DNA from: a candidate division TA06 bacterium SM23_40
GTDB lineage: Bacteria; LJUI01; SM1-40
NCBI GenBank assembly: GCA_001303705.1
Contig: LJUI01000046.1
Span: 1 to 40,638, forward strand
Direction: 5' to 3'
DNA length: 40,638 nucleotides
Part shown: piece by piece, positions 26,827 to 33,098 of the stretch
Position numbering within the stretch: the first letter of the stretch is position 1
Layout: each line of letters opens with the position of its first letter
The notes under the pieces: model-generated
What the model saw: only the letters and a program-made list of their open reading frames with translations
What the model was told of the DNA's origin: nothing
Databases searched by the model: none
Made by a program: the position numbers and the translations under genes

Positions 26827-26932
26827 TAGCTCAGCGGGGTTTAGCAGCTCAACGGAGTTTGGCAGCTCAGCGGGGTCTAGGAGCTCAAGGGGGCTCAGCA
26901 GCTGAGCGGAGTTTGACAGTTCAACGGGGCCG
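26825..26932. repeat. Tandem array, 18-bp unit, 6 degenerate copies
   Basis: Six consecutive 18-bp units with consensus AGCAGCTCAGCGGGGTTT. The first copy starts at the pmbA stop codon, and the 18 bases before it, still coding (26807-26824), match the first unit at 13 of 18 positions, so the array may have grown from the 3' end of pmbA. It is probably non-coding. Confidence 0.85.
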
Positions 26933-27018
26933 GGTGGCTGTACCGTCCTCAGTGCGCTTTCATCTCTTGTATGGCGCACCTCACATCGCTCTCTACGCGA
27001 CTTCTTTGCGTCCAGGAT

Positions 27019-27050
27019 AATGCGCCGCGGCCTCCGTAGACCGCGGCATT
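27019..27050. terminator. Hairpin, possible terminator after pmbA
   Basis: AATG-cg-CCGCGG (27019-27030), a 10-nt loop, CCGCGG-CATT (27041-27050): ten base pairs with a 2-nt bulge. It lies about 190 bp past the pmbA stop. No T-tract follows on either strand. Confidence 0.45.
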
Positions 27051-27286
27051 GTCATTACCCCCGCGAAGATGATCGCAGCAGTGTCGCGCTGCGCCATCTG
27101 GCGCGGAGGCGCGTTAGTACTGCTGCTGAGGGCTTGCCACAGAAGAAGGAGCTGAGGCGGATCTGCGTGGTGCGTCCTCGCCTCAGCTCGTGTAGTTGAA
27201 TGGGGCCGTTGCTCAGGTGGCGGAGCACTCAGCTACCGAGGAGGTGGCGTACTCGGCAGCCTACCGGCCCCATAAGCTGTCTGATC
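27019..27286 (-). ncRNA. Candidate structured non-coding RNA (boundaries uncertain)
   Basis: Read leftward from a predicted start near 27286, the transcript would fold into three or four strong stems. P1: ATGGGGCCG/CGGCCCCAT (27200-27208 with 27265-27273). P2: 11 perfect pairs GAGCTGAGGCG/CGCCTCAGCTC (27149-27159 with 27179-27189). P3: a long stacked hairpin, GCAGCAGT/ACTGCTGC (27075-27082, 27119-27126), CGCGC/GCGCG (27085-27089, 27109-27113), GCGCC/GGCGC (27091-27095, 27100-27104) around a 4-nt loop. P4 is the 27019-27050 hairpin. No reading frame with a ribosome site follows the promoter. I do not recognise tmRNA, 6S, RNase P or SRP RNA. On the plus strand, 27202-27271 shows a tRNA-like acceptor stem and D arm but no T arm. 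The 3' end and the strand are inferred from the promoter. Confidence 0.4.
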
Positions 27287-27293
27287 AACTTGT

Positions 27294-27322
27294 AGTATAT
27301 AAGATAGAGTCGAGAGTGTCAA
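27294..27322 (-). promoter_or_regulatory. Near-consensus sigma-70 promoter facing the structured region
   Basis: On the minus strand: TTGACA (27322-27317), a 17-bp spacer, TATACT (27299-27294). It is the best match to the sigma-70 consensus spacing I see in the window. Predicted start at 27285-27287. No coding frame follows it; the 10-bp repeat array begins about 20 bp upstream of its -35 box. Confidence 0.65.
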
Positions 27323-27340
27323 GTGTGAATCTGAACGAGT

Positions 27341-27530
27341 GCTGGTCACGGCCGGTGAAGGCCAGCGGCGGCCGGCAAAGACCAACAATGGTCAGCAAGG
27401 ACGAACAAAGGCCGGTGAAGGCAAGCGAGAGCCAGTCGAGGCCAACAGACGCCACCCAAAGTCAGGAATGGCCAGGAAAGACTGGCAGGAGCCGGCGACG
27501 GCCGACAAAGAGCGTGAGAGGCCAGCCGGG
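27341..27530. repeat. Tandem array of exact 10-bp period, 19 degenerate units
   Basis: Nineteen consecutive 10-bp units in constant register (first unit GCTGGTCACG at 27341, then 18 units from 27351). Consensus GCCGGCAAAG; two copies are identical (GCCGGTGAAG at 27351 and 27411). The register never slips although the units have diverged, and 10 is not a multiple of three, so protein coding is not what holds the period. The spacing is close to one turn of B-DNA, putting the A-rich ends of units on one face of the helix. Confidence 0.9.
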
Positions 27531-27666
27531 GGACCTCCCGTGAGCGTTGATCTAGGTCTCTGCTCCAGGTTGATTCCAGCTGATCGATCCCGATGGGAGA
27601 TTCTCGCGTTGCCCGGCGCCAGAGAGGCGCGCACAGCGATAGCAGCCACGATTGGGAGAATGCCGC

Positions 27667-28980
27667 CTACCGATAGAAGGCGTGAGGGGGCCAGCCGGCC
27701 AGGACGAGGAGAACGGTGATGAGGGTGGTGAAGAGGACGGCCGGGATCAGGAGGCGGTACACACGGCCGAAGTCCGCGCCGAAGTAGCCCTTCGTCAAGA
27801 CGAGACAGAGGTGGACGGGGGATGCGATTACACCCATGAATCCGCCGGAATAGGCGAGCATGACGTATGTGAGGTTGATGCCGTTCGGCGCGAGGAGATG
27901 TACGAGTATCGGGAACGCGATACCGATGTAGGCCACAGTCAGTCCGGTAATGAGCCCGACGGCGAACGGAACGGCATAGATGACGATGAGAGGAGAAATC
28001 CCGATCGACACGAGGAACTCGGGGATCACGGTCACCGCTCCCGATGCCTCGATCATCGTCTTGAAGACCATCACTCCGAGGATGAGCAGGACGAGCTCCG
28101 GAGTGACGGAGCTGACGATGATGCGCCGCATATCGCGCCAGGGTATGCGCGTGATGGCGATCAACAGTATGAGTGCGCCGACTAGGGAAAGCGCGAGAGG
28201 CACACGAAAGCCGAGCGTGGCGACGATGACGAGCACAACGGGCCAGACGGCGACGAAGAGACTCTTCAGGTGTCGGGCAGACTTGTTCGAGAGCGGTGGC
28301 GCGGGTTGGTTTGCCTCACCGAGCGACGGTGAGGCCTCGCGCGCCACAGCGACGTTCGACGCGGGCGCCGGCGAGGATGCCGGCTCCGGCCTGGGGAGGG
28401 GCCGCAGATAGAAGAGGAGGCCGGCGAGAATAGCGGCGAGCGTGAGGGGGAACTGGGCGATGACGACGTTATTGAGCGGCACACTCAGTACGGCGACGGT
28501 CAGGACGATACCGGGATAGAGCGGGAAGAAGTACTCCCAGACGTGGCGGAACCAATAATTGATCAAGGTCTTCTGTTCCGGGTTGAGCGGGTACCGCGTC
28601 GAGACCTCCTCGACCATGGGAGCCGAGAGCATGGCTCCGCCGGGCATCGGGAGGAAGCCGACGAAAGCGGCAGCGGCCGCGGCGACGAGGCGCAGATCGC
28701 GGAACAGCCCTTCCATGGCCACGATGAGCCGTTTCAGGTTCTCGATGTGCTTGAGGACCGCGCCGAGGATCGTGATGAGGAGCACGGCGGCCAGGAGGTT
28801 GAGGGTGGCCGGGGCGATGGCGGCTGATATCCCTGTCCTCGCGATCAGGGGCGGTGACATCCGAAACAACAGTCCGAGAATGAGGGCGCCGCAGAGAAGA
28901 ACATAGCCGATCCGCCACTTCAGGCGGATGAGGACGATCATGACGGCGAAGACGGCACCTATCTTCAACAGCTCGATCAC
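27667..28980 (-). CDS. DUF401-family integral membrane protein
   Basis: A 437-residue membrane protein of the DUF401 family, with about ten or eleven helices and no assigned function; the fold and motifs resemble ion transporter superfamily anion permeases. Family motifs: FVGFLPMPGGAMLSAPMVEEV near 110-130, INYWFRHVWEYFFPLYPGI near 142-160, and YSGGFMGVIASPVHLCLVLT near the end. A Pro/Ala-rich loop (about 200-240, SSPAPASNVAVAREASPSL) joins the two halves. It is the last gene of a minus-strand set with an unknown protein and an AIR-synthase-like protein upstream. The start ATG 28980 gives a normal N-terminus (MIELLKIGAVFAVMIVL). Confidence 0.82.
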   Translation of the reverse strand: MIELLKIGAVFAVMIVLIRLKWRIGYVLLCGALILGLLFRMSPPLIARTGISAAIAPATLNLLAAVLLITILGAVLKHIENLKRLIVAMEGLFRDLRLVAAAAAAFVGFLPMPGGAMLSAPMVEEVSTRYPLNPEQKTLINYWFRHVWEYFFPLYPGIVLTVAVLSVPLNNVVIAQFPLTLAAILAGLLFYLRPLPRPEPASSPAPASNVAVAREASPSLGEANQPAPPLSNKSARHLKSLFVAVWPVVLVIVATLGFRVPLALSLVGALILLIAITRIPWRDMRRIIVSSVTPELVLLILGVMVFKTMIEASGAVTVIPEFLVSIGISPLIVIYAVPFAVGLITGLTVAYIGIAFPILVHLLAPNGINLTYVMLAYSGGFMGVIASPVHLCLVLTKGYFGADFGRVYRLLIPAVLFTTLITVLLVLAGWPPHAFYR

Positions 28981-29091
28981 GCTCTTCTCACTTCCTGCGG
29001 AGCCGGCGGCCTGCTGCCTCGCCCTCCCGGCGGACGGGGTCGAAGCAGAGTCCAGGTGGGGAGAGATGCTGCGAGGCTGTACAGTCCGCTT

Positions 29092-29601
29092 CTAGAGGTT
29101 CGGGGGGAGCGGATGCCCCGGCGCGAGCTGGTCGATGATCTTCATCACCGACACCCTGGGGTCCACACCGATAGCCCTGGCATAGGAGACGCTCTTCGAT
29201 AGTTTCTCTTTGAGATACCGCTCCAGGGGCTCCCGCTCGAAGACAAGCTCCCTCCCTTCCATGTTGTACGGGACGAACATCGCCGCGAACTCCCTGATCT
29301 GATTCCGGTGACTGGAGAGGAGATAGAGGAGAAACGGGTAGCGCTGCTCCAGGCGCCGGAACCATTCGCGCACTTCGGGGATTTCACGCGGATACCGATC
29401 ATCTCCCTCGAATCCCTGGAATTCGAGATAGATCTTGTGCATCAGAGCGCCGCCGCGGCTCTGACGGGCGATGAGGCCGTCGATCTCTGTAGTGATGGGC
29501 GAGATGTCGCAGCGCATCATATCGCGGCGCTTGACGGTCAGCACGATTACTCCGTGGGGCATCTCCCCGGGATTTCCATTCGCCGCTGGGACGGGGGCCA
29601 T
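29092..29601 (-). CDS. Hypothetical protein, no family recognised
   Basis: A 169-residue soluble protein. ATG 29601 has GGAGAAT upstream; the frame extends further to 29691 but with unlikely sequence. Visible parts: a hydrophobic strand PHGVIVLTVKRRDMMRCD near 15-35, a mixed helical region RYPREIPEVREWFRRLEQRYPFLLYLLSSHRNQ (split) near 70-105, then AAMFVPYNMEGRELVFE and a C-terminal helix ERYLKEKLSKSVSYARAIG. It has no signal peptide or membrane segment. It sits between the AIR-synthase-like and DUF401 genes with gaps of 90 and 111 bp, and is probably co-transcribed. Function unknown. Confidence 0.6.
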   Translation of the reverse strand: MAPVPAANGNPGEMPHGVIVLTVKRRDMMRCDISPITTEIDGLIARQSRGGALMHKIYLEFQGFEGDDRYPREIPEVREWFRRLEQRYPFLLYLLSSHRNQIREFAAMFVPYNMEGRELVFEREPLERYLKEKLSKSVSYARAIGVDPRVSVMKIIDQLAPGHPLPPNL

Positions 29602-29691
29602 TGCGGATTCTCCTTCAGTTCGTTCCTCGGTTCGTGTCGATCGGATCTCCGATAGGCGATACGGGCCGGCAGGCGAAGCCAGCCTCGGCAT

Positions 29692-30726
29692 TCACTGGGG
29701 TCCAGAGCCTCGGGCGAAGAGCCTCGCAACCTCATCCACGTCGAATCGATCGAGCGGCCTCGTGCTGTCAGCGGACGAGATCGTGAGTCCGTGTCCGCGC
29801 TCCTCGATCGTTCCGATCCGGGCGTAAACGATCCCCTCCCGGTCGAACGCGGAGGCGATCGCATTCGCCTTCTCGGGCGGCGCCGTTACGAGAAGAGCGC
29901 CGGATGCGATGAGGCCGAGTGGGTTCAGATCGAACGTTTCGCAGACGGCACGGCACTCGGGCAGTACGGGGATCGCCTCCTCGTCGATCGCCAGCCCGAC
30001 TTCCGATGCAGTCGCCAGCTCGAGGAGCCCCGTGGCCAGCCCGCCCTCCGTCGGATCGTGCATCGCGCTGGGGAGAGCTGTATCACAGGCGATGAGTGCC
30101 TCTCGCACGACGCTGATCCCCGGGGTATCGAGGAGGGAGGCGGCGCTCTCGACGACTCCCTCGCCCCTGGAATCGATCAGCTCTTCGCGCTTCTCTCTGG
30201 CGATGATGGCTGTGCCCTCGATCGCGATGCCCTTGGTGAGTAAGATCGTGTCGCCGGGACGCGCACCCGAAGAGGTGACGATGCGGTCTCGCCCGACCTC
30301 CCCGATCATCTGTCCCACGGCGATGGTGCGCTCGAGACCATAGGTAATCTCTGTGTGTCCTCCCGCCAGGGTGATATCGAGCTCCCGGCAGGCGTCCGCG
30401 ACCGCGGCAAAGATCCCCTCGACATCGGCTGCGCTCGTCCGGCCCTGGGGGAGGAGGAGCGTGAGCAACAGGTATCGGGGCCTTCCTCCCATCACAGCGA
30501 TGTCATTCGCATTGATGTGGACGACATACCAGCCGATGCGATCGCTTGCGAAGGTGATGGGATCGGTGGCGATCACCTCGCATCCCGGGGACGGGCCGAG
30601 TACAGCTGCATCCTCGCCGACCTTCGGCCCGACGAGGAGCCGTTTGTCAGGTCGGGAGTATTTCGCGAGAAGATCGGACAGCATGGTCCGATCGAGCTTT
30701 CCCACAGGCAGAGGATCGGCAATCAT
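29692..30726 (-). CDS. AIR synthase-related protein (HypE/PurM-like), not canonical HypE
   Basis: A 344-residue protein of the PurM/HypE/ThiL/SelD fold, ATP-dependent enzymes that activate an oxygen or thiol. It has VGEDAAVLGPSPG near the start, ATDPITFASDRIGWYVVHINANDIAVMGGRP (split), AGGHTEITYGLERTI, PTEGGLATGLLELA and a C-terminal AIRS-C domain. Hydrogenase HypE ends in a conserved PRxC whose cysteine is essential; this protein ends RLFARGSGPQ without it, and no hydrogenase gene is in view, so a different reaction is likely. ATG 30726 is chosen with a poor site. It leads the minus-strand operon, with a promoter candidate at about 30793-30822. Confidence 0.82.
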   Translation of the reverse strand: MIADPLPVGKLDRTMLSDLLAKYSRPDKRLLVGPKVGEDAAVLGPSPGCEVIATDPITFASDRIGWYVVHINANDIAVMGGRPRYLLLTLLLPQGRTSAADVEGIFAAVADACRELDITLAGGHTEITYGLERTIAVGQMIGEVGRDRIVTSSGARPGDTILLTKGIAIEGTAIIAREKREELIDSRGEGVVESAASLLDTPGISVVREALIACDTALPSAMHDPTEGGLATGLLELATASEVGLAIDEEAIPVLPECRAVCETFDLNPLGLIASGALLVTAPPEKANAIASAFDREGIVYARIGTIEERGHGLTISSADSTRPLDRFDVDEVARLFARGSGPQ

Positions 30727-30792
30727 CGGTCGATCCAGGCGATAGCGTGATGACGCACCATCCGTTATCTCTCATCAGGAGGAACTGGGTCA

Positions 30793-30832
30793 AGACTAAC
30801 GTTCAGGAGGGATGTTTGTCAACACTCAAACA
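30793..30832 (-). promoter_or_regulatory. Minus-strand promoter with overlapping dyad
   Basis: Minus strand: TTGACA (30822-30817), 18-bp spacer, TAGTCT (30798-30793), the latter weak. The -35 overlaps the inverted repeat TGTTTG-(8)-CAAACA at 30813-30832, a possible operator for the AIR-synthase-like operon. Confidence 0.45.
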
Positions 30833-30919
30833 GGCGCCATGCTCACGGAGGAGCATCGCCTTTCGCTGAGGTACGCGTGGCCTCGTGCGGGGGATAGCTG
30901 TCCCTCGCTGCGAATCTCT

Positions 30920-30948
30920 TTGATTTTCACGTGCGTCGAACCTATAAT
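30920..30948 (+). promoter_or_regulatory. Sigma-70-type promoter of methyltransferase gene
   Basis: TTGATT (30920-30925), 17-bp spacer, TATAAT (30943-30948). Predicted start near 30955, about 30 nt before the methyltransferase ATG at 30987. Confidence 0.75.
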
Positions 30949-30986
30949 TGGGCACGTTGCTCCGGTAGTTCAGGAGTCAGAGCGCA

Positions 30987-31676
30987 ATGGTACGGAGAGC
31001 ATTTCTTCGCCTCATGGTTCCCCTCGTGGGGAGAACATTCGCAGTGCTCTGGTGGCGGCGATCGGGCCGCACAGAGGTACGTCCGGTAGTCTGGGCGATG
31101 CGTGCCTGGTTCGGATCGATCGCGCGGATGTACGAGCCGATGGCCAGGAGGCTCGCCGGCGGCTCCTACGATGGCGCGCTGGTGTCGGCGATCTGCGCCC
31201 TGCAGGAGTTCGGCGCACTGCGCGGCCGGGAAGCCGCAGATCGAGATGGAGAGTGGATACTCGACGCCTGTGCCGGATCGGGGGCCGTGGCCCGGCAGCT
31301 TGCTGAAACGTTTCCCGGGGCTGTCATCGTATGCGCGGACATTTCGGGGCGCATGCTGTGCGAGGTGCGGCGGCGGTGGCGGCCGGGGGACGGCAAAAGA
31401 CCATATCTCGTCCAGGCCGATGCTACGCGGCTCCCGTTCCGCAGCGACATCTTCGGCGTCGTCTTTCTCCAGAACGCGCCGCCATACGTTGAAGAGATGG
31501 TGCGGGTGGGACTACCTCGTGCCGCAGTTGCGCTTATCTATACGTTCGGCGCAGTGGTCCCGGAGAGATATGAGACATTGATAGCGACCAAGTGCAAGCA
31601 TGCCGGATTGGCGACCGTCCAGGTTGTGCGGACTGGAGGAGGCGCATACGTCATCGGGGAGAAAGAGGCGAAGTGA
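30987..31676 (+). CDS. Class I SAM-dependent methyltransferase
   Basis: A 229-residue methyltransferase. Motif I is WILDACAGSGAVARQL at about 89-104, followed by VIVCADISGRMLCEVRRRW (acidic residue after strand 2), then PYLVQADATRLPFRSDIFGVVFLQNAPPY (split), the family's motifs II-III. The N-terminal 40 residues are basic with a short hydrophobic patch (LMVPLVGRTFAVLWW), perhaps a membrane contact. It has its own promoter at 30920. The gene runs 139 bp past the stop of the facing bactofilin-like gene on the opposite strand. The substrate is unknown. Confidence 0.82.
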   Translation: MVRRAFLRLMVPLVGRTFAVLWWRRSGRTEVRPVVWAMRAWFGSIARMYEPMARRLAGGSYDGALVSAICALQEFGALRGREAADRDGEWILDACAGSGAVARQLAETFPGAVIVCADISGRMLCEVRRRWRPGDGKRPYLVQADATRLPFRSDIFGVVFLQNAPPYVEEMVRVGLPRAAVALIYTFGAVVPERYETLIATKCKHAGLATVQVVRTGGGAYVIGEKEAK

Positions 31677-32701
31677 AGGTCAGATGATATCGAGGCGCCT
31701 TGCCTGCCGATACCGATTCTGCGTGTTGCGAGCTTGAGCACGCCCCGTCCGAGCATGAACGAGAGGAGGATCGGACTGAGGCAGAGGATGACCAGATAGG
31801 CGGCCCCCACCAGGGCGGCGAGAGGGATGCCGATCAGGGTGGCCGCGAGCGCGATCATGAGGAGCGGCATTCCGACGATGGTACAGAGAGATGTGAGGAG
31901 ACTGGCGAGCGGACGGGCCGAGAGTGTCTGAGCCGTGACGGTGGTGAACTGTGGCGCTAGGCCGATCAGGACGAGCCCGACCAGGAAAAGAGAGAGGAGC
32001 CCGACGACTCGCGAAATCCTTCTTGCATGGACCAGTACGCGACGTGGTGTATCGGGTGGGACCGTGTGCTGGATCGCGCCTCTGATCTCGACGCCCTCGG
32101 GGATCGTGGCTGCCTGATACGAGATGTAGGAGAGGTCACCGTCGATCCTTGTGCCGGGAAGGAAGGTGAGCGATTCCGCAACGAGGAGTTCCACGTCGCC
32201 GGCGATGTGACCGCCGATGGTCGTTTGTCGTGCGACGCCGCGCAGGTCACCGATGATCGTCCCGAACATCTCGCAATCGCCGGTGACGACGCTGACCGAT
32301 CCGCCGATCTCCGAGCCAGGAGCGAGCCGAAGAGAGGAGCACCAGGCGTCGAGGTTGCTCGCGACAAACGTGCCCACTCTGGCGTTGGCTGAGACGATTC
32401 GCGCATCATCGTAGACCGTTCCGTCGATGTCGACGGTTCGGGCGATGGCGAGAATATCTCCGGCAACGGTTCCCGGAAAGTGGGCCACGGCGCCCATGGC
32501 CAGAACGTCTCCGTATACCGTTCCTGCGACCTCGACAGAGCTTCCCAGGAGGGTGATGTCGTCCTGGATGGTCTGTCTGGCCTCGACCGATTCGCCGGAG
32601 AAGCGGGGCGATATGAACCGCAGGTGTTCCCAGCGCGGGGCCTGGCTGTGCGCCTGGCATGCAGCCAGGAAGAGAACGATGATTCCCAGGCACGTTCGCA
32701 T
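31538..32701 (-). CDS. Bactofilin-like beta-helix lipoprotein with C-terminal membrane segments
   Basis: A 387-residue protein. The N-terminus has a lipoprotein signal, with the lipobox LAAC at 12-15. Residues about 40-205 are a run of short beta-helix turns (GTVYGDVLAMGAV, GTVAGDILAIA, GTIIGDLRGVA, GHIAGDVELL and others) like the polymer-forming bactofilin fold. Residues about 230-325 hold three or four membrane segments (VGLLSLFLVGLVLIGLA, then IVGMPLLMIALAATLIG and LVGAAYLVILCLSPIL). The last 45 or so residues are read from DNA antisense to the methyltransferase gene and look unlike a membrane protein, so the true C-terminus may have been lost or altered. ATG 32701 lacks a strong site. Function not known; probably an envelope protein. 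Confidence 0.65.
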   Translation of the reverse strand: MRTCLGIIVLFLAACQAHSQAPRWEHLRFISPRFSGESVEARQTIQDDITLLGSSVEVAGTVYGDVLAMGAVAHFPGTVAGDILAIARTVDIDGTVYDDARIVSANARVGTFVASNLDAWCSSLRLAPGSEIGGSVSVVTGDCEMFGTIIGDLRGVARQTTIGGHIAGDVELLVAESLTFLPGTRIDGDLSYISYQAATIPEGVEIRGAIQHTVPPDTPRRVLVHARRISRVVGLLSLFLVGLVLIGLAPQFTTVTAQTLSARPLASLLTSLCTIVGMPLLMIALAATLIGIPLAALVGAAYLVILCLSPILLSFMLGRGVLKLATRRIGIGRQGASISSDLHFASFSPMTYAPPPVRTTWTVANPACLHLVAINVSYLSGTTAPNV

Positions 32702-32802
32702 ACTATGAGCCTTTCGAGGATGGCGATCCCCTCTGGTAGTGGCCTTGCGCCTTGTCGACAGCCGATTGGCGATAGCCGATTGGATCGAGAGCGGTCCTCG
32801 GT

Positions 32803-33055
32803 GCGGGCACAGGATAACGCCCGCACGCGACTACGTCTGCACCAGACCGTGTCCGTGTGAGATATTGTCCGCACCAGACAAAGCCCATCCGAGACCACGT
32901 CTGCACAAAACGATGTTCCTATGAGATTATGTCCGCACATTATGTGCGCGAGCGATAACGTTCGCACAAGAGCACGTTTGCAGAAGATCACGTCCGTACA
33001 ACAGAGCATCGGCACAGGATGACGTCCGCACAGGGCGACGTCCGAGAAGGACGGT
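32803..33055. repeat. Tandem array, 16-bp unit, 16 degenerate copies
   Basis: Sixteen consecutive units with consensus GTCCGCACAAGATNAC, each exactly 16 bp except one 13-bp unit at 32947-32959. It fills almost all of the divergent gap (32702-33098) between the bactofilin-like gene and the glycosyltransferase/TPR gene. The remaining bases around it show no clear promoter. Sixteen bp is about 1.5 turns of B-DNA, so alternate units face opposite sides. Non-coding. Confidence 0.9.
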
Positions 33056-33098
33056 CGGCCCTGAGGAGAAGTCCTGGAATCGATTAGCGCTGAGTGTA

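Larger units (their letters stand above)
26933..27666. other. Gene-free convergent intergenic region, highly structured
   Basis: No credible protein gene between pmbA and the DUF401 gene. The stretch holds four strong hairpins (27019-27050, 27075-27126, 27149-27189, 27200-27273), a near-consensus minus-strand promoter (27294-27322), and a 10-bp-period array (27341-27530). These are listed separately. A 115-codon plus-strand frame at 27196-27543 spans the hairpin and array and is judged chance. Confidence 0.6.

Noticed and set aside
27196-27543. 115-codon plus-strand frame through the hairpin and the 10-bp array, with apparent ten-residue repeats (RPVKAS-type)
   Set aside because: It starts inside a tRNA-like stem; the residue repeats follow from three 10-bp units making 30 bp. 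Other frames of the same DNA are also open, and there is no ribosome site.
29692-30726. Hydrogenase maturation protein HypE
   Set aside because: The C-terminal PRxC motif is missing and no hydrogenase genes are nearby, so I call it only AIR-synthase-related.
32803-33055. Possible CRISPR array
   Set aside because: Units are contiguous 16-bp repeats with no spacers, so it is not CRISPR; the same holds for the other three arrays. No cas genes are present.
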